Assembly (NCBI GenBank): GCA_018292915.2
Contig: JACVVK020000473.1
Location: forward strand, 166,001 to 230,000
From: Batillaria attramentaria
Lineage: Eukaryota > Mollusca > Gastropoda > Batillariidae
Reading direction: 5' to 3'
Length of the DNA: 64,000 nucleotides
Part shown: piece after piece, positions 35,104 to 45,334 of the stretch
Position numbering within the stretch: the stretch's first letter is position 1
Layout: the number at the start of each line of letters is the position of its first letter
The notes under the pieces: model-generated
Seen by the model: the letters and a program-made list of their open reading frames with translations, nothing else
The model's database searches: none
Told to the model about the DNA's origin: nothing
Program-made: the position numbers and the translations under genes

Positions 35104-35404
35104 TGACTTGACTTGACTTGACTTAATCCTTTTTATTCCCTGGGGAACATAGGGCTGCAACCACACTCCGCCAGCGCACTCGGCTCTGGGACGCCCTCTT
35201 TAGTTCGGCCCACGTCGTTCCGGCGGCCTTGGCTTCAGCGTCCGTACTCCTCCGCCAGGTCTGCTTCGGTCGGCCCACTTTGCGCTTTCCCTGGAGGTTC
35301 CAATCAAGGGACTGCCTGGTGACATTTGATGTTGACTTTCGCAGAGTGTATCCGATCCATTCCCATTTCCTTTGGTCCCAGTTTTGCGTGAACCAAAATA
35401 CCAC
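35104..35404 (-). pseudogene. 3' end of an RTE-like LINE
   Basis: The minus-strand frame ending at 35123 reads RKWEWIGYTLRKSTSNVTRQ, then KRKVGRPKQTWRRST, WAELKRASQSRVRWRSVVAAL, the typical C-terminus of RTE-like retrotransposon proteins. It ends in a short tail of TCAAG units, seen on the plus strand as TTGACTTGACTTGACTTGAC (35104-35123). 5'-truncated, as is usual for LINE insertions. Confidence 0.8.
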
Positions 35405-36073
35405 AGCAGAAGCTGCATTAGAATATTCTCAACCAAGCTCCAACAATTCATCTCAGAAAGAGTCACACCTTTAAATGACCGGGAGCATATATGCGCAGAT
35501 ATGGGGTGGTAGTTCCACCCTTATGTTTGAATAACATAGTTCGGGTGGACCAGGAGAACATTCGACTGGCGTCTGTGGACGAGTTTAGGTAGTAACGAAA
35601 ACTGCAGAACATGGCACATGCCACAACAAACTTGATGAAATGGGCGAAAGAGCTTGATGCCCTTTTAGCGCCTGCGAGTTTCATGGAAATGGAAGAAATT
35701 CTTCAAGAAATTGGAAGATAAAGTGGTTTAAATGCTAGTTTCTGGGTACTGCAACATGCAGTTCAGGGGGTTGGTTTGCCAAATGGATCAAAGTCTTGTC
35801 GGTGAGGTAGTGTTTTGCCTGTTTTTCTCTTTCTCTCTCTTGTGATTTGTTGGGTTTCTTTGCTTGCATTTACTCTTTTTGGGGGGTAATTTTTGGAGTT
35901 TTGCTATGTTTTGTTTCTTGGCTGTTTTGAAACAATTTATTTGCAGCAAAATAACCACAGGTTTTTGTGAAGTGTACGGAGACATAGCGTACTAGATGCT
36001 CCTTTACAGACTCACATTTTGAGACTGATTGCTTTGAACACTTTATCATTTGTCCTTGCAAGCTGCTTCAAAT

Positions 36074-36246
36074 GGGGAGCCGGAGTGGTCGAATGGTAGA
36101 GGTTGGACTTCTAATGATCGGGTTGTGAGTTCGATCCCGGCTGGGGCCAAATATTTGTGCTGGCTTTTTCATCGTTGCCCCGTCTTTGATATCACCCTGT
36201 GTGGTGGAAAAGGACGTTAAACCCCCAAACACCCACCCACCCACCC
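36074..36246 (+). mobile_element. tRNA-derived SINE, copy 2
   Basis: Same family as 27488: A-box GGTCGAATGGTAGAGG, B-box GTGAGTTCGATCCC (closest of all copies to a real tRNA B-box), body CAAATATTTGTGCTGGC and tail GGACGTTAAACCCCC AAACACCCACCC. Complete and only slightly diverged. Confidence 0.85.
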
Positions 36247-36506
36247 TGCTTCAAATATTCAATCTACCACGTTCGTCATGGATTATCAGTACCCTAATGG
36301 AACATAGTTTGGTAGTGGAAGATATAAGTACCTGTAATAGGCTTCACTTTTGGATAGTTCGAATTGTAGATGATTCTGGTATACAGTTAAGTTGGTATGT
36401 TTGTGGTGTTTTCCATCTTGTGGTTTCGCAGTGGGTTTATCTCCTTCAGAAAACGGACGTGGGCGTTTCCAAGCAAATCTGATGGGGTGTTCATTTTCTT
36501 TTCCAG

Positions 36507-36934
36507 TTAACCACCTTACCATGCCAAGGGGCCAGACTGAAAGGAGAGGCTCCCATTACCCACACACAAGGTACTCTGAAGAGGAAATGACCAGAGCTGT
36601 GGATATGGTCCACAGAGGGGTTGGCGTTGAACGTGCTGCGGACTTGTGCGCCGTCCCCCGCCGTACGCTGTCCCGTTGGTTGACAAAGTGCAAAGCTGAC
36701 CACCCAAGAGGGAGATGTCATGGAGCATTCCTGCAGTCACCAGTTGATGGTGTCTCCAGTGAACAAAATGCCTTGCAGTACTATGAATATGACTTCGGTG
36801 GGATCACAGGAGCTTTGTCTCACTCACAGGCTACACCCGGTCACGTTTCAGACTGTGCGATGCATGCATCAGAGTCTGCAACACTGGCAGGCACTAGTCT
36901 CCTAACAGAAGCACAAGAGTACTCACAAAGCTGA
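36507..36934 (+). CDS. Terminal exon T19: HTH with C-H-C tail and long C-terminus
   Basis: Acceptor TCATTTTCTTTTCCAG at 36506; first codon GTT (Val), then 141 residues. HTH at about 18-70: TRYSEEEMTRAVDMV, HRGVGVERAADL, AVPRRTLSRWLTK, then CKADHPRGRCHGAF. The tail has one extra residue (C-x3-H-x4-C). A 70-residue Ser/Gln/Tyr-rich end follows, possibly an activation or interaction region. The frame runs upstream past the acceptor but without similarity. Confidence 0.82.
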
Positions 36935-37496
36935 TTTTCCAGACACCTAAAGCTTGATCCTCTCTTCACCTCTGCAGCTTGTCAAAGATTCTTTGCCAGA
37001 ATGGCTGCAAGTGTCAAGGTTCCTCATTTACACTCTTTAAGAACAGCAGTGTGATGATGGATTCAATATATGTCATCCTCACCATCTCCGGTAACTTCTG
37101 TTGCGTCTTCTACCCCGAACACTTCATGTTGGGCTAATTTGTTGATTATTGACTTGGCTGGGATTCTTGCAATAGCTGTCGGCTTTTCTGGTGTCAGTTA
37201 CCAAATGACTCTTACCTACAGCTGGACTGAGTTGTTCATTATAGACCTGGAGGGGGATTTTATTTTGACTGTTAGTGTGTTTGGTCTTCAGTCAAGAACA
37301 TGAGCGACACACCCGGATTACATGGACCATGTGTTTATTTTAAATTTTTCTTCTGTGCTCAGCTGTTTTTAGCAGTTTATCTGGTGCAGTATGCTCTGGT
37401 TGTGCTGTGTGTATTTGCCGAAAGTTATATGAAATGTATATGTATGAAATACAGAATTTTAAACTCTGCTCTGTGTGTGTGTGTGTGTGTGTGTGA

Positions 37497-37570
<74 letters not shown>

Positions 37571-38186
37571 CAGTCCATGTACACACGTGACTTTTACTTC
37601 GCACATCAGGATTCTGCCACAGATAAGAAAGTGAACGAGGTACACACCACCTTACCACAAAACTTGACAGAAGCTGTCTCAGTGCCATCATCTCATATTT
37701 CGATTCAGACTTTCCTCAGCAGTATTTTCTCCGTACTTACATGCCGTCTAGGGCCATTCTCATCTCGGGCAAATGCACTAATACCGCTACATGTACTCAA
37801 CATAGCGATTGCATCATTACCATGAGGTAATGCTTACCTAAGACCTCATCTGGAGCCATACGTTACTGTATTCATGGTTGTTTTGTTGACAGAGCCAATC
37901 TTTCGCGTTCAGCTCAATTCATCTGGTTCGTCCGAACTCGAATTATATATATATATACAGTATATGTTTCCTTAGTTGCATGGCAACTAGAGAGCCTCTG
38001 CCCGCAAGTCACAGCAGGGAGGGCACAGAACTAGGGGGCGTCCAGGTGGATGGTACTTAGCTGTACAAAATATGTGCCTTTAAATAATATCAGATTTTGT
38101 AGACAGAAAGAACGTTTTGACGATTCAACGTCTGTCAAACAAATTAATGACTAGCCTGATGTGCACGTTTTCGCTTCCTTTTCCAG
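36935..38186 (+). other. Gap between T19 and T20
   Basis: About 1.25 kb. GT repeats with a GA repeat at about 37473-37566, and a short TA repeat near 37945. No gene seen. Confidence 0.45.
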
Positions 38187-38419
38187 TTGGACGGCCCCGG
38201 AGAGACAAGTTGGGTGTCAACCAAAGGCGAGGAAGCTTGTACAAGAAATATAGTCGGGAGGACATGGACAGAGCAATAGATCTTGTGCACTGGGGGACCA
38301 GCGTTCCGCGTGCTTCCAGCCAGTGCTCCATTCCAGCACGCTCCCTCTATGATCGTCTCGCCACTTGTGCGCTTAACCACCCGGGCAAATGTCGTGGGGC
38401 ATTTGCTTTTCAGCAGTGA
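38187..38419 (+). CDS. Terminal exon T20: Pipsqueak-type HTH with C-H-C tail
   Basis: Acceptor TCGCTTCCTTTTCCAG at 38186; first codon GTT (Val), then 76 residues. The lead begins GRPRRDK, an AT-hook-like core, then LYKKYSREDMDRAIDLV, HWGTSVPRASSQ, SIPARSLYDRLAT, CALNHPGKCRGAF and four residues. The tail keeps Cys, His and Cys in place although GH is NH here. Relative of T18 and T19. Confidence 0.83.
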
Positions 38420-39749
38420 GCTTGTGAGACTAAGCAGACTGTGACGGGACTGCATAATATAATATGTCAGATCTACGCGAAATACTGACATAATTATTTG
38501 AGACTGGCACACAACCCTGAACTAAGTGTAGTTCCTGGTCAAATATAGCAGCCATTTGGAAGCTTGATTTTCAAATAGCTTGATTGGAGACAGCTGATTT
38601 CACTATGAAAACTGAGAAAAATATTTTAAAATGGATCTGATCAGTGGTGAAGAAGGCTTGACAAAGGCGAAAGTTTCAGCTTGAATTGAGAGTGTTTATA
38701 CTTATGGATATAAGGACTCGCAATTGAGATTCTGTGCTGAATTGATGGTGTCCAGCCATTCAAAGGCCGGCCCGCTTTGGGAGAGCGCGACTTGTGTAAT
38801 TCAAAGACAGTAGAGCACTCAAGCTGTATCACTTAAACAGAGTTTTTATTAGGTGAAGAAAGTGTTTCTTGGGGCGGAAGACTGGTTTTGAGTGGCTGGA
38901 GGCATTTGCTCCAGCCGTGTGACACAGCAATGTCATGTGACAGTTCACTAGTCATTGGACAGTAATTGGACATGCAACAGTCCCCTGCAGATGCTTTTTC
39001 TTCTCTGTGCGTTTCCGACTAACCCTCTGCCGAAGTGCCACCAAGTACATGATGGATACCTGTACATGGGGTTGTGCAAGTGCATGTTGTCAGTGTCACA
39101 GATGACCCAACACACTGCAGTGGTGTTGCCAGTGCATATTCACGGTATTTGGAGTCTGTGGCGGCGCACAGTGATCATGACATGGTGGAAACCAAGCAAG
39201 TATGCATTAGGAGCTTTGAATGTTTGCAGAGCACCGTGAATGTGAATGCTTTGTTCTGTGTGTGTTGTTGTTTATTTGTGGGGATCAAGTACCCGGTATT
39301 AGATAGACAACAGGGTGTCTCTGTCTTGCTCTGAAAATCGCCTTGAATTCTTAGGCTGGAAGAACCAAGCAAATCGTTGCTTCAGCAGATTGTTATCTCA
39401 CTGGGTATGGAAGGACATTTTGGTTGTTGTTGTGGTAACATATATATATATGTGTATTGTCATGTGTAATTGCCTGTAGCAACGTATTAGCCATAAAAAG
39501 TTGCTGTCATCCCGGCCTGGTTTTGTTGGGGAACAGTTTGATGCATTTGTAATGCAGGAGTTCATTCATAGTCATTTGTATTTATATTGGAATGGTGGCC
39601 GCAGCGTCTTTTCAACAGTGGAGTTCCCCTTTCTCTGTCTTTGTGGAATGGGCAAACGACCCTTATAAACGTCAAATCAGCTGCCACTAATGTCCCTCAT
39701 TGGACAAACAGCATGTTACCCCACTTTTCTGCCTGTCTCTGTGTTCCAG
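38420..39749 (+). other. Gap between T20 and T21
   Basis: About 1.3 kb with no repeat of note except a short TA run near 39445. No gene seen. Confidence 0.4.
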
Positions 39750-40003
39750 ATACTTTCCTGGAAATGAGGGGGTTATTAGACGAGGGGTGCCTGGTTGATA
39801 CGCGAAATGCCCTGAACCGCTACCCCCAGCTGAATGAAGCTGTAAACAGAGTTCTGCAAGGGGAGACTGCGGCGTCCGTATCTGTGCGATACGGCGTGCC
39901 CCGCACCACGCTACGCAGGCATGTGCGTCGTGCAGCGGAAATGCAGCAGGAGGGCAATTCCAGGGCAGCGGATAGTGACTTTCTGCGGGGATATTTTGAT
40001 TGA
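39750..40003 (+). CDS. Terminal exon T21: compact HTH without C-H-C tail
   Basis: Acceptor TGTCTCTGTGTTCCAG at 39749; first codon GAT (Asp), then 83 residues. HTH at about 20-60: YPQLNEAVNRVLQGETAASV then RYGVPRTTLRRHVRRAA. It lacks the conserved His and the C-H-C tail. It pairs with T22 (GVPR-x-TLRRHV-x-RA in both), so the two are sister exons. The end is short, acidic and aromatic. Confidence 0.78.
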
Positions 40004-40542
40004 AAGCTCTTCTGTGTACGTGTGCTGCATGCTTCAGAATACAAACATTGCTAAATGATAATGTGGCAAGATGGTAGAAGTATTTCCAGCCATAACTAAT
40101 AGTAAAGAAACGCATTTTATAAAGGACTTGGTTTTGACCTTTGTGTACACTTTTGTGCTTGTTGGAGTTTTCAGCAAGACAGCAGTTTGTTGTATTGACT
40201 ACTTAGAGCGGGGCTGCTTGTTATACTTCAACTCGTTCAGTGATCATTTCAAGTTTCGGCTGCATCAGTTGTAACTGAAGTTGTGATAAGATCATCATGG
40301 AAATATTGGGCTGACTGGATAGGTATAATTATTCACAATCATCGACACACGTTATGGAAGTATCCATTTGTTAGGTTTGGCCTTGGCTTACGACTTCCTT
40401 CTCAGCTTATCATTTTCTCATGCCACCATGTGGATTTTCAAGCCATTTTCCATGTGAAGTCAGTTTCCCAAGATCTGTTTTCCCCCCTTGCATAAAGTAG
40501 GGGCTGTCAGTCTTCCCATTCTGTGTTCCTCTTTTCCTACAG

Positions 40543-40670
40543 TTGAGGTAGACAGTGCATTCTCGTTCACAGACCTGTCGGAATGGGTCCATTCTCACAG
40601 ACCTGCTCTGTCTGTCGTATGTTTCAGGGAGGTTCCCGCAATCGTCACCAACAGAACGCCTGTGGTATGA
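40543..40670 (+). CDS. Alternative start of T22 region (other frame)
   Basis: The acceptor TTCCTCTTTTCCTACAG at 40542 has the strongest tract in this part. Joining in phase gives GTT (Val) and a 42-residue peptide (EVDSAFSFTDLSEWVHSHRP...) that stops at 40670 inside the HTH exon without reading the HTH. As at T10 it is a short isoform, an unused site, or a sign of an assembly indel. Confidence 0.4.
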
Positions 40671-40944
40671 ACAAGAACGAGACACCGCAGGCTGGACCAA
40701 GCACAAGCACCCTATGCCACTCATGTCATGTGCAGTTCAGGAAGTCGTTAGTGGGCAGTCCCTCCGGTGTGTGGGCAAGAAGTACGGGGTGCCACGTGAA
40801 ACGCTCCGAAGGCATGTTTTGCGTGCTCTTGCTGAAACCACGAGACGCACCTCTCAACAGGCAGTGGCATCAACGCTCAGCTCAGCAGCGACTCCTATGT
40901 TTGCACAAGAGCCTAGCGGAAACAATCCTCATGCAAGCTTTTAG
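40628..40944 (+). CDS. Terminal exon T22: compact HTH without C-H-C tail
   Basis: The HTH frame needs the acceptor at 40627 (TGTCGTATGTTTCAG, good pyrimidine tract upstream); first codon GGG (Gly), then 104 residues. HTH at about 28-70: HPMPLMSCAVQEVVSGQSL then KKYGVPRETLRRHVLRALAE. Lacks the His and the C-H-C tail, like T21. A Ser/Thr/Ala-rich end follows. A second strong acceptor 85 bases upstream opens another frame; see the separate entry. Confidence 0.7.
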
Positions 40945-41604
40945 CAAATCTAAGACTTTGTCAAGACTGCTGTTACTGGGGTTTCTGTAGAGCTTTGGAT
41001 ACAAGGATGTTCCGCAGTTGTTGACTTCCCTCTCAAGACAGGGGCTAGCATTTAGTGACACGCTTCCAACTGCTTTATAGTCTCCTCCATAAGATTGTCA
41101 GGGGTTTGTCCAGTATACGCTGGTGTCAGCAACGTGATCTTGACTCCACGCTGCCAGTTCGATTCTCGAACAAGGACAAAGTTAGCAGGTTGAATCTGAA
41201 ACAGTAGTCCTCGGTTTACCAGAACTGACCTTGTGACCTTGCTACCCTGTTTAAAATGTCAGCTTGGAGAATATTGAAGTGTTTTAGCATAGCTACCGAA
41301 GATATGATTGCTTTATTCAAAGGATGATAGACTCTTTCCTCGACTTCATGTTTGTGTTTATGACAATGTATCAATAATTGTTTTCCTCTATCCCCGTGGC
41401 TGTTGCCATGCCATAGGTTTATATACAGTATATATATATATATATATATAAGGTACATTAGTTGACAGACACATAACATCTAGCTGCAAGCATAGGTTTA
41501 TTTGACAGTACACTTATGGACTTTAGCTGAGGGAAATTGCTGATTGACTTTCATAGTGTGAACATCATCTTTGATTTTAATGGATGTGTTGCCAGTGTAA
41601 GCAG

Positions 41605-41647
<43 letters not shown>

Positions 41648-41825
41648 TTTTGGCTGTGTAAGGAAACTTATGAATTGGTAATTGATGTTTATGTAATTTG
41701 AGTCTGCTTTAAGGAGTTAACTTGATTAAATCTGTGTTTGTTACAGTGTGTACTGATTGTTAGTTGTTCAAAGTAAAATTTAAATTGTACCATACCTACG
41801 CTAATGAAACTGTCTTACACACACA

Positions 41826-42215
41826 CAGGGCCGGATCCAGGGGGGGGTTCCACAGGTTCTGGAACCCCCCCCCCCCCCCCTGCAAATGACATGTACCTGT
41901 AGATGGACGTTTTTTTTTTGTTTTTTTTTTTAATCCATGTCAGCCGGGACCCAAATTTATTCATGGTCAAATCCGATGAGAAAAGTGGTACCACCCCCCC
42001 CCCCCCCCCCCCCCCCCCCGCCCTTCCGCCCTCGGAGCGCACCCATCCGATGCCGATAACAGAAAAGATTACAATCTTGTCTACAAACCTTGATAAACAG
42101 CTTAGACATAGGCTTTCAAGCTGTCCTGATGCCCCCTGCACCCCCATTGGGGGAGACCCCCAAACCCCCCCAAAAAATTTTGGAACCCCCCCCTTCTATA
42201 CCCCTTGATCCGGCC

Positions 42216-42218
<3 letters not shown>
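41826..42218. mobile_element. hAT-like MITE inserted in a CA repeat
   Basis: Ends are CAGGGCCGGATCCAGGGG and, inverted, CCCCTTGATCCGGCCCTG. The CAGGG start is typical of hAT. On both sides lies CA-repeat sequence (ACACACA before, CACACACA after), so the element landed in a microsatellite and its target duplication cannot be separated. The interior holds long C-runs, including one of about 25 near 41995-42019, and has no transposase. Confidence 0.65.
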
Positions 42219-42265
<47 letters not shown>

Positions 42266-42308
42266 ACATATTGGGGGGGGGGGGCTGTTACTCAGAAGAC
42301 ATTTTGTG

Positions 42309-42358
<50 letters not shown>

Positions 42359-42401
42359 ACATATTGGGGGGGGGGGGCTGTTACTCAGAAGACATTTTGT
42401 G

Positions 42402-42440
<39 letters not shown>

Positions 42441-42450
42441 AGAGAGAGAG
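42219..42450 (+). repeat. Duplicated CA-repeat / G-run unit
   Basis: Two copies of a unit made of a CA repeat, AACACACACATATTG, a run of 10-12 G, then CTGTTACTCAGAAGAC and ATTTTGTGAAAC (about 42258-42311 and 42351-42403), ending in a CA repeat followed by GA repeats. A local tandem duplication of about 92 bases. Confidence 0.75.
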
Positions 42451-42793
42451 GGAGAGAGGTTACAAAGACTAGAGCCACATTTAATGAAAGATACCAGGCA
42501 AATCTGTTTATCTGGTACATAATCATCTCAGGGACTGTGATGTGCACCTGGAAACATAAGCTCTGGCTACAACGTACATTACACCGCCACATGAAATCAC
42601 TGCATGCCAACAACTGTGTTGCAGAATTCCTTACAAAGTATATTCCAAGAGAACACTATTGGGTACTTCATAGCTGAAGCAGGTAAATTCTGTTAGCCTG
42701 TTTGTGTGTATGTATGTGCGCTGAGTAAGTGGTAATCTGTGATCAGCGAACGACTCCCAGCTTTACTTCACCCATCTCATTTTTCTGTTGCAG

Positions 42794-43476
42794 ATACTAC
42801 AGAAGAACCTTACAGCAGCTCAATACAACCTGTCTACAGGCCAAGGACATACCACTCCAGTGAACCCTTGCCACCAGGGTACAGGCCAGAGGATCTGCCC
42901 GACAGCATCACAGGGGAGGATCGTGCCCGACTGACAGAAAGCCACTTCTGTGAACGCATCCCTCCCACGGCTGCCAAGAAGCACCCAAGCAGGCGGTGCA
43001 AAGTGTGCCTTGCACGTAGAGGCTACACCCCAGGCGGCCAGAGAAAGTACCCCAAAGAGACGACTTACCACTGCGGCAAGTGTCCTTCTAAGCCTGCCCT
43101 GTGCACCCACCCATGTTTCTGGTTGTATCACAACAAAGTCAAGTATGACGGCCCTATTGATGATGAGGAAATGCAACAGATCCCTCCCATGCTGCAAAAT
43201 GTGCCATTGTCCCTCACCGACATGAGCACGGGGCAGGGCATGAGCAGTGCTAGCAGCTTTGTTTCTGTTGCTGATTCTGGCAGCAGTTACGGTGATTACA
43301 CCACTAACTATGGCGCTGGTAGTTCAGGTGGCTTTTCACACGATGGCAGAGGCGCAAATGTTTTTGCTAGTCCTAACAATGGATCCCAAGGCGATGGTGA
43401 TGTGCAGAGCATGGAAGACGTCAAGGTTTACCCTATGCCTATGTATGGGGAGACAACATACCCCGAGAGACGTTGA
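42794..43476 (+). CDS. Terminal exon T23: canonical piggyBac-type zinc ribbon with long tail
   Basis: Acceptor CATTTTTCTGTTGCAG at 42793; first codon GAT (Asp), then 226 residues, the largest terminal exon. Tyr/Pro/Ser-rich lead (1-45); CERIPPTAAKKHPSRR at about 51-67; ribbon C-x2-C-x21-C-x2-C-x6-C-x3-C-x4-H at about 70-115 (CKVC, CGKC, PALCTHPCFWLYH). The C-x3-C spacing and PALCxxPCFxxYH are as in canonical piggyBac transposases, unlike the x4 spacing of T1-T6, so T23 may be closest to the founder. An acidic hinge and a Ser/Gly/Tyr-rich tail (about 130-226) follow. No transposase catalytic domain is present. Confidence 0.84.
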
Positions 43477-43886
43477 TGGAAATGCAGGTACAAGGTTTAC
43501 ATTCACATAACGAGCTTCCATTTGTGTAACAAGTTTCTACATGCGTAACAAGTTAGACACACCTGTGAACACTTTTCCTCTGTTTTTCAAGACATGATAC
43601 ATGTATACTTACACAGTGGGAACATGACATCCTCGGTTACCAAGTTTCTTGTGTTGTCCAGTTTGTTGACACCAGTAATTATGGACAATTCAGATTTAGA
43701 CAAAGGGATTCAGACCATTTTGTTGGTCTCAGCCTTCTGTCACAGTGCAGATGGCTGTTTGAGTGCTTGGAGTCATGGTTACTGGGCATTTCACGTTGCC
43801 GTATATAACTGCATGTGTAATGTTTGTAGTGTCTTTTTCTCTCCATCTTATGATTTACATAGTGTCTGAGATCTGGGTGTTCTCCA

Positions 43887-44268
43887 GGGCTTAAAATCTT
43901 CCACCTTTTGATAGATTTTCACCTCTGGCTATAAAGTTCCCTCCCCCAAAGAAGTGTGTTTCGTCCTCTGAAGCACTTAAAACCATGTCAAAACGCACTA
44001 AATTGTACAGATATTAGTCTAAATGTAAATATTTTCCTCCTATAAAGAGTGTTCTCTCCTCTGAAACACCCAAAATCATGCCAAAATGCACCCATTCCAC
44101 AGCTTTTAGTCCAATTTCTAAAAGAAATCCGGGGGTGCATGCCCGCAGACACCCGTAACATACCCATCCGCTTTGCAGACAGACGTTTGTAGCTCTGCCA
44201 CTTCCGTCTCTGAACGCTACACGCTAAAATTTCTCCTTTTGGATTGTGGACCATTTCACGCCCTGGTT
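43887..44268. mobile_element. hAT-like MITE
   Basis: The ends read CCAGGGCTTAAAAT and, inverted, CCAGGGCGTGAAAT. GTTCTC directly precedes the CAGGG end and directly follows the CCCTG end, which fits a hAT target-site duplication worn from 8 to 6 matching bases. The inside has a repeated pair (CTCCTCTGAA...CAC and CCTCTGAAGCAC) and no open transposase frame. Confidence 0.6.
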
Positions 44269-44815
44269 CTCATAATCTACTTTTTATGCATGTAGTTTGT
44301 TTTGCTCTTGATAAACATGTTTTAGGTAGTGTCTACGAGATCTAGATTCTCATAATTAGCATTTTATGCATTTAGTTTGTTTTGCTCTTGATAAACATTT
44401 TTGTTTTATGCAGCGTCTGCCAGATCCAGATATTCTCACAATTAGCATTTTATACATTTAGTTTGTTTTGCTCTTGATAAACATGTTTTATGTAGTGTCT
44501 ACCAGATCTAGATATTCTCATAATTAGCATTTTATGCATGTAGTTTGTTTTGCTCGATCAACATTTGTTTTATGTAGTGTCTACCAGATCTAGATATTCT
44601 CATAATTAGCATTTTATGCATTTAGTTTGTTTTGCTCTTGATAAACATTTGTTTTATGTAGACAGTAGTGTCTACGAGATCTAGATATTCTCATAATTAG
44701 CATTTTATGCATGTAATTTTGTTCTTGATAAACATTTGTTTTATGTAGTATCCACCAGATCCAGATATTCTTGTAATTAGCATTTTATGCATTTAGTTTG
44801 TTCTGCTCCTGGGAA
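44268..44815 (+). repeat. Minisatellite, about seven copies of an 80-95 bp unit
   Basis: The phrase ATTCTCATAATTAGCATTTT recurs near 44347, 44432, 44513, 44593 and 44687, with diverged copies at 44270 and 44763. Each unit continues ATGCATTTAGTTTGTTTTGC, a GATAAACA block, TTGTTTTATGTAGTGTCTAC and AGATCTAGAT. Units differ by a few substitutions and small indels. Confidence 0.85.
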
Positions 44816-45334
44816 GCATTTCTTTTGTTTTGTTTGCTTGATAAGAACTGTTGAATAATAAAGCACACACTGAGATTCTGTTTCCTTCACTGGCATTTTA
44901 TTGTTCTTATCACATGAGTAATCAAGTGTTGATTTTGGAGGCATTCCAAAGCATGATATGTGCAAAATGTGTAACACAAGGAGAAATGAACCATCCCGCA
45001 AAGTTGCTTCTCCAAGTATGTCATCACTGCAGCATTTTTTCAACTCTGTCAGATCTACAGTGCTTGCCAAAAAGGGATTTCAACTTCGATATTTTTCTTG
45101 CCGCTGTTGTTTTCGCCAAAGAGAGAGATGACGTTCTTTCCATTAGAGGCATTGATGAAATTTACAGATTTTGTCTGTAAACTAAACATTTGATGTACAA
45201 GTCGAACCAAGTCGTCCGACACCAGATATTCGTTCAAGTGTTACGCTTTCTTTGTTGGTGCTGTGACCTCTGATTGAATGAATTTTTACACGTAAAATCT
45301 GGCAGATCTACAGGGTTGATGAAACACAGATTAA

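Larger units (their letters stand above)
34941..36506 (+). other. Gap between T18 and T19
   Basis: About 1.6 kb holding the 3' end of an RTE-type LINE (35104-35404, minus) and a SINE (36074-36246, plus), both listed separately. No further gene seen. Confidence 0.45.
40945..42793 (+). other. Gap between T22 and T23
   Basis: About 1.85 kb. A TA run near 41430, a GT/GA repeat (41605-41647), a hAT-like MITE (41826-42218) and a CA-rich duplicated tract (42219-42450), listed separately. No gene seen. Confidence 0.5.
1200..44862 (+). other. Multi-isoform transcription-factor locus with 23 alternative terminal exons
   Basis: Whole-gene span inferred from splice signals. Three shared exons are followed by 23 terminal exons. 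Exon 2 and exon 3 both end one base into a codon, with that base a G, and all 23 terminal exons are open in the frame this requires. The first codon is therefore always G plus the first two exon bases. Known parallels are Drosophila lola and mod(mdg4), where a common BTB half is spliced to many DNA-binding C-termini, partly by trans-splicing. The shared half here has no BTB domain that I can recognise. Predicted proteins run from about 394 to 544 residues. The right limit is set by AATAAA at 44857-44862. That each terminal exon is used is inference; no transcript data were available. Confidence 0.85.
43477..44862 (+). other. 3' UTR region of the last isoform
   Basis: From the T23 stop to AATAAA at 44857-44862. 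It includes a hAT-like element (43887-44268) and a seven-copy minisatellite (44268-44815). I did not see an earlier canonical AATAAA after T23, so this may be its true end, but a weaker signal could act sooner. Confidence 0.45.
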
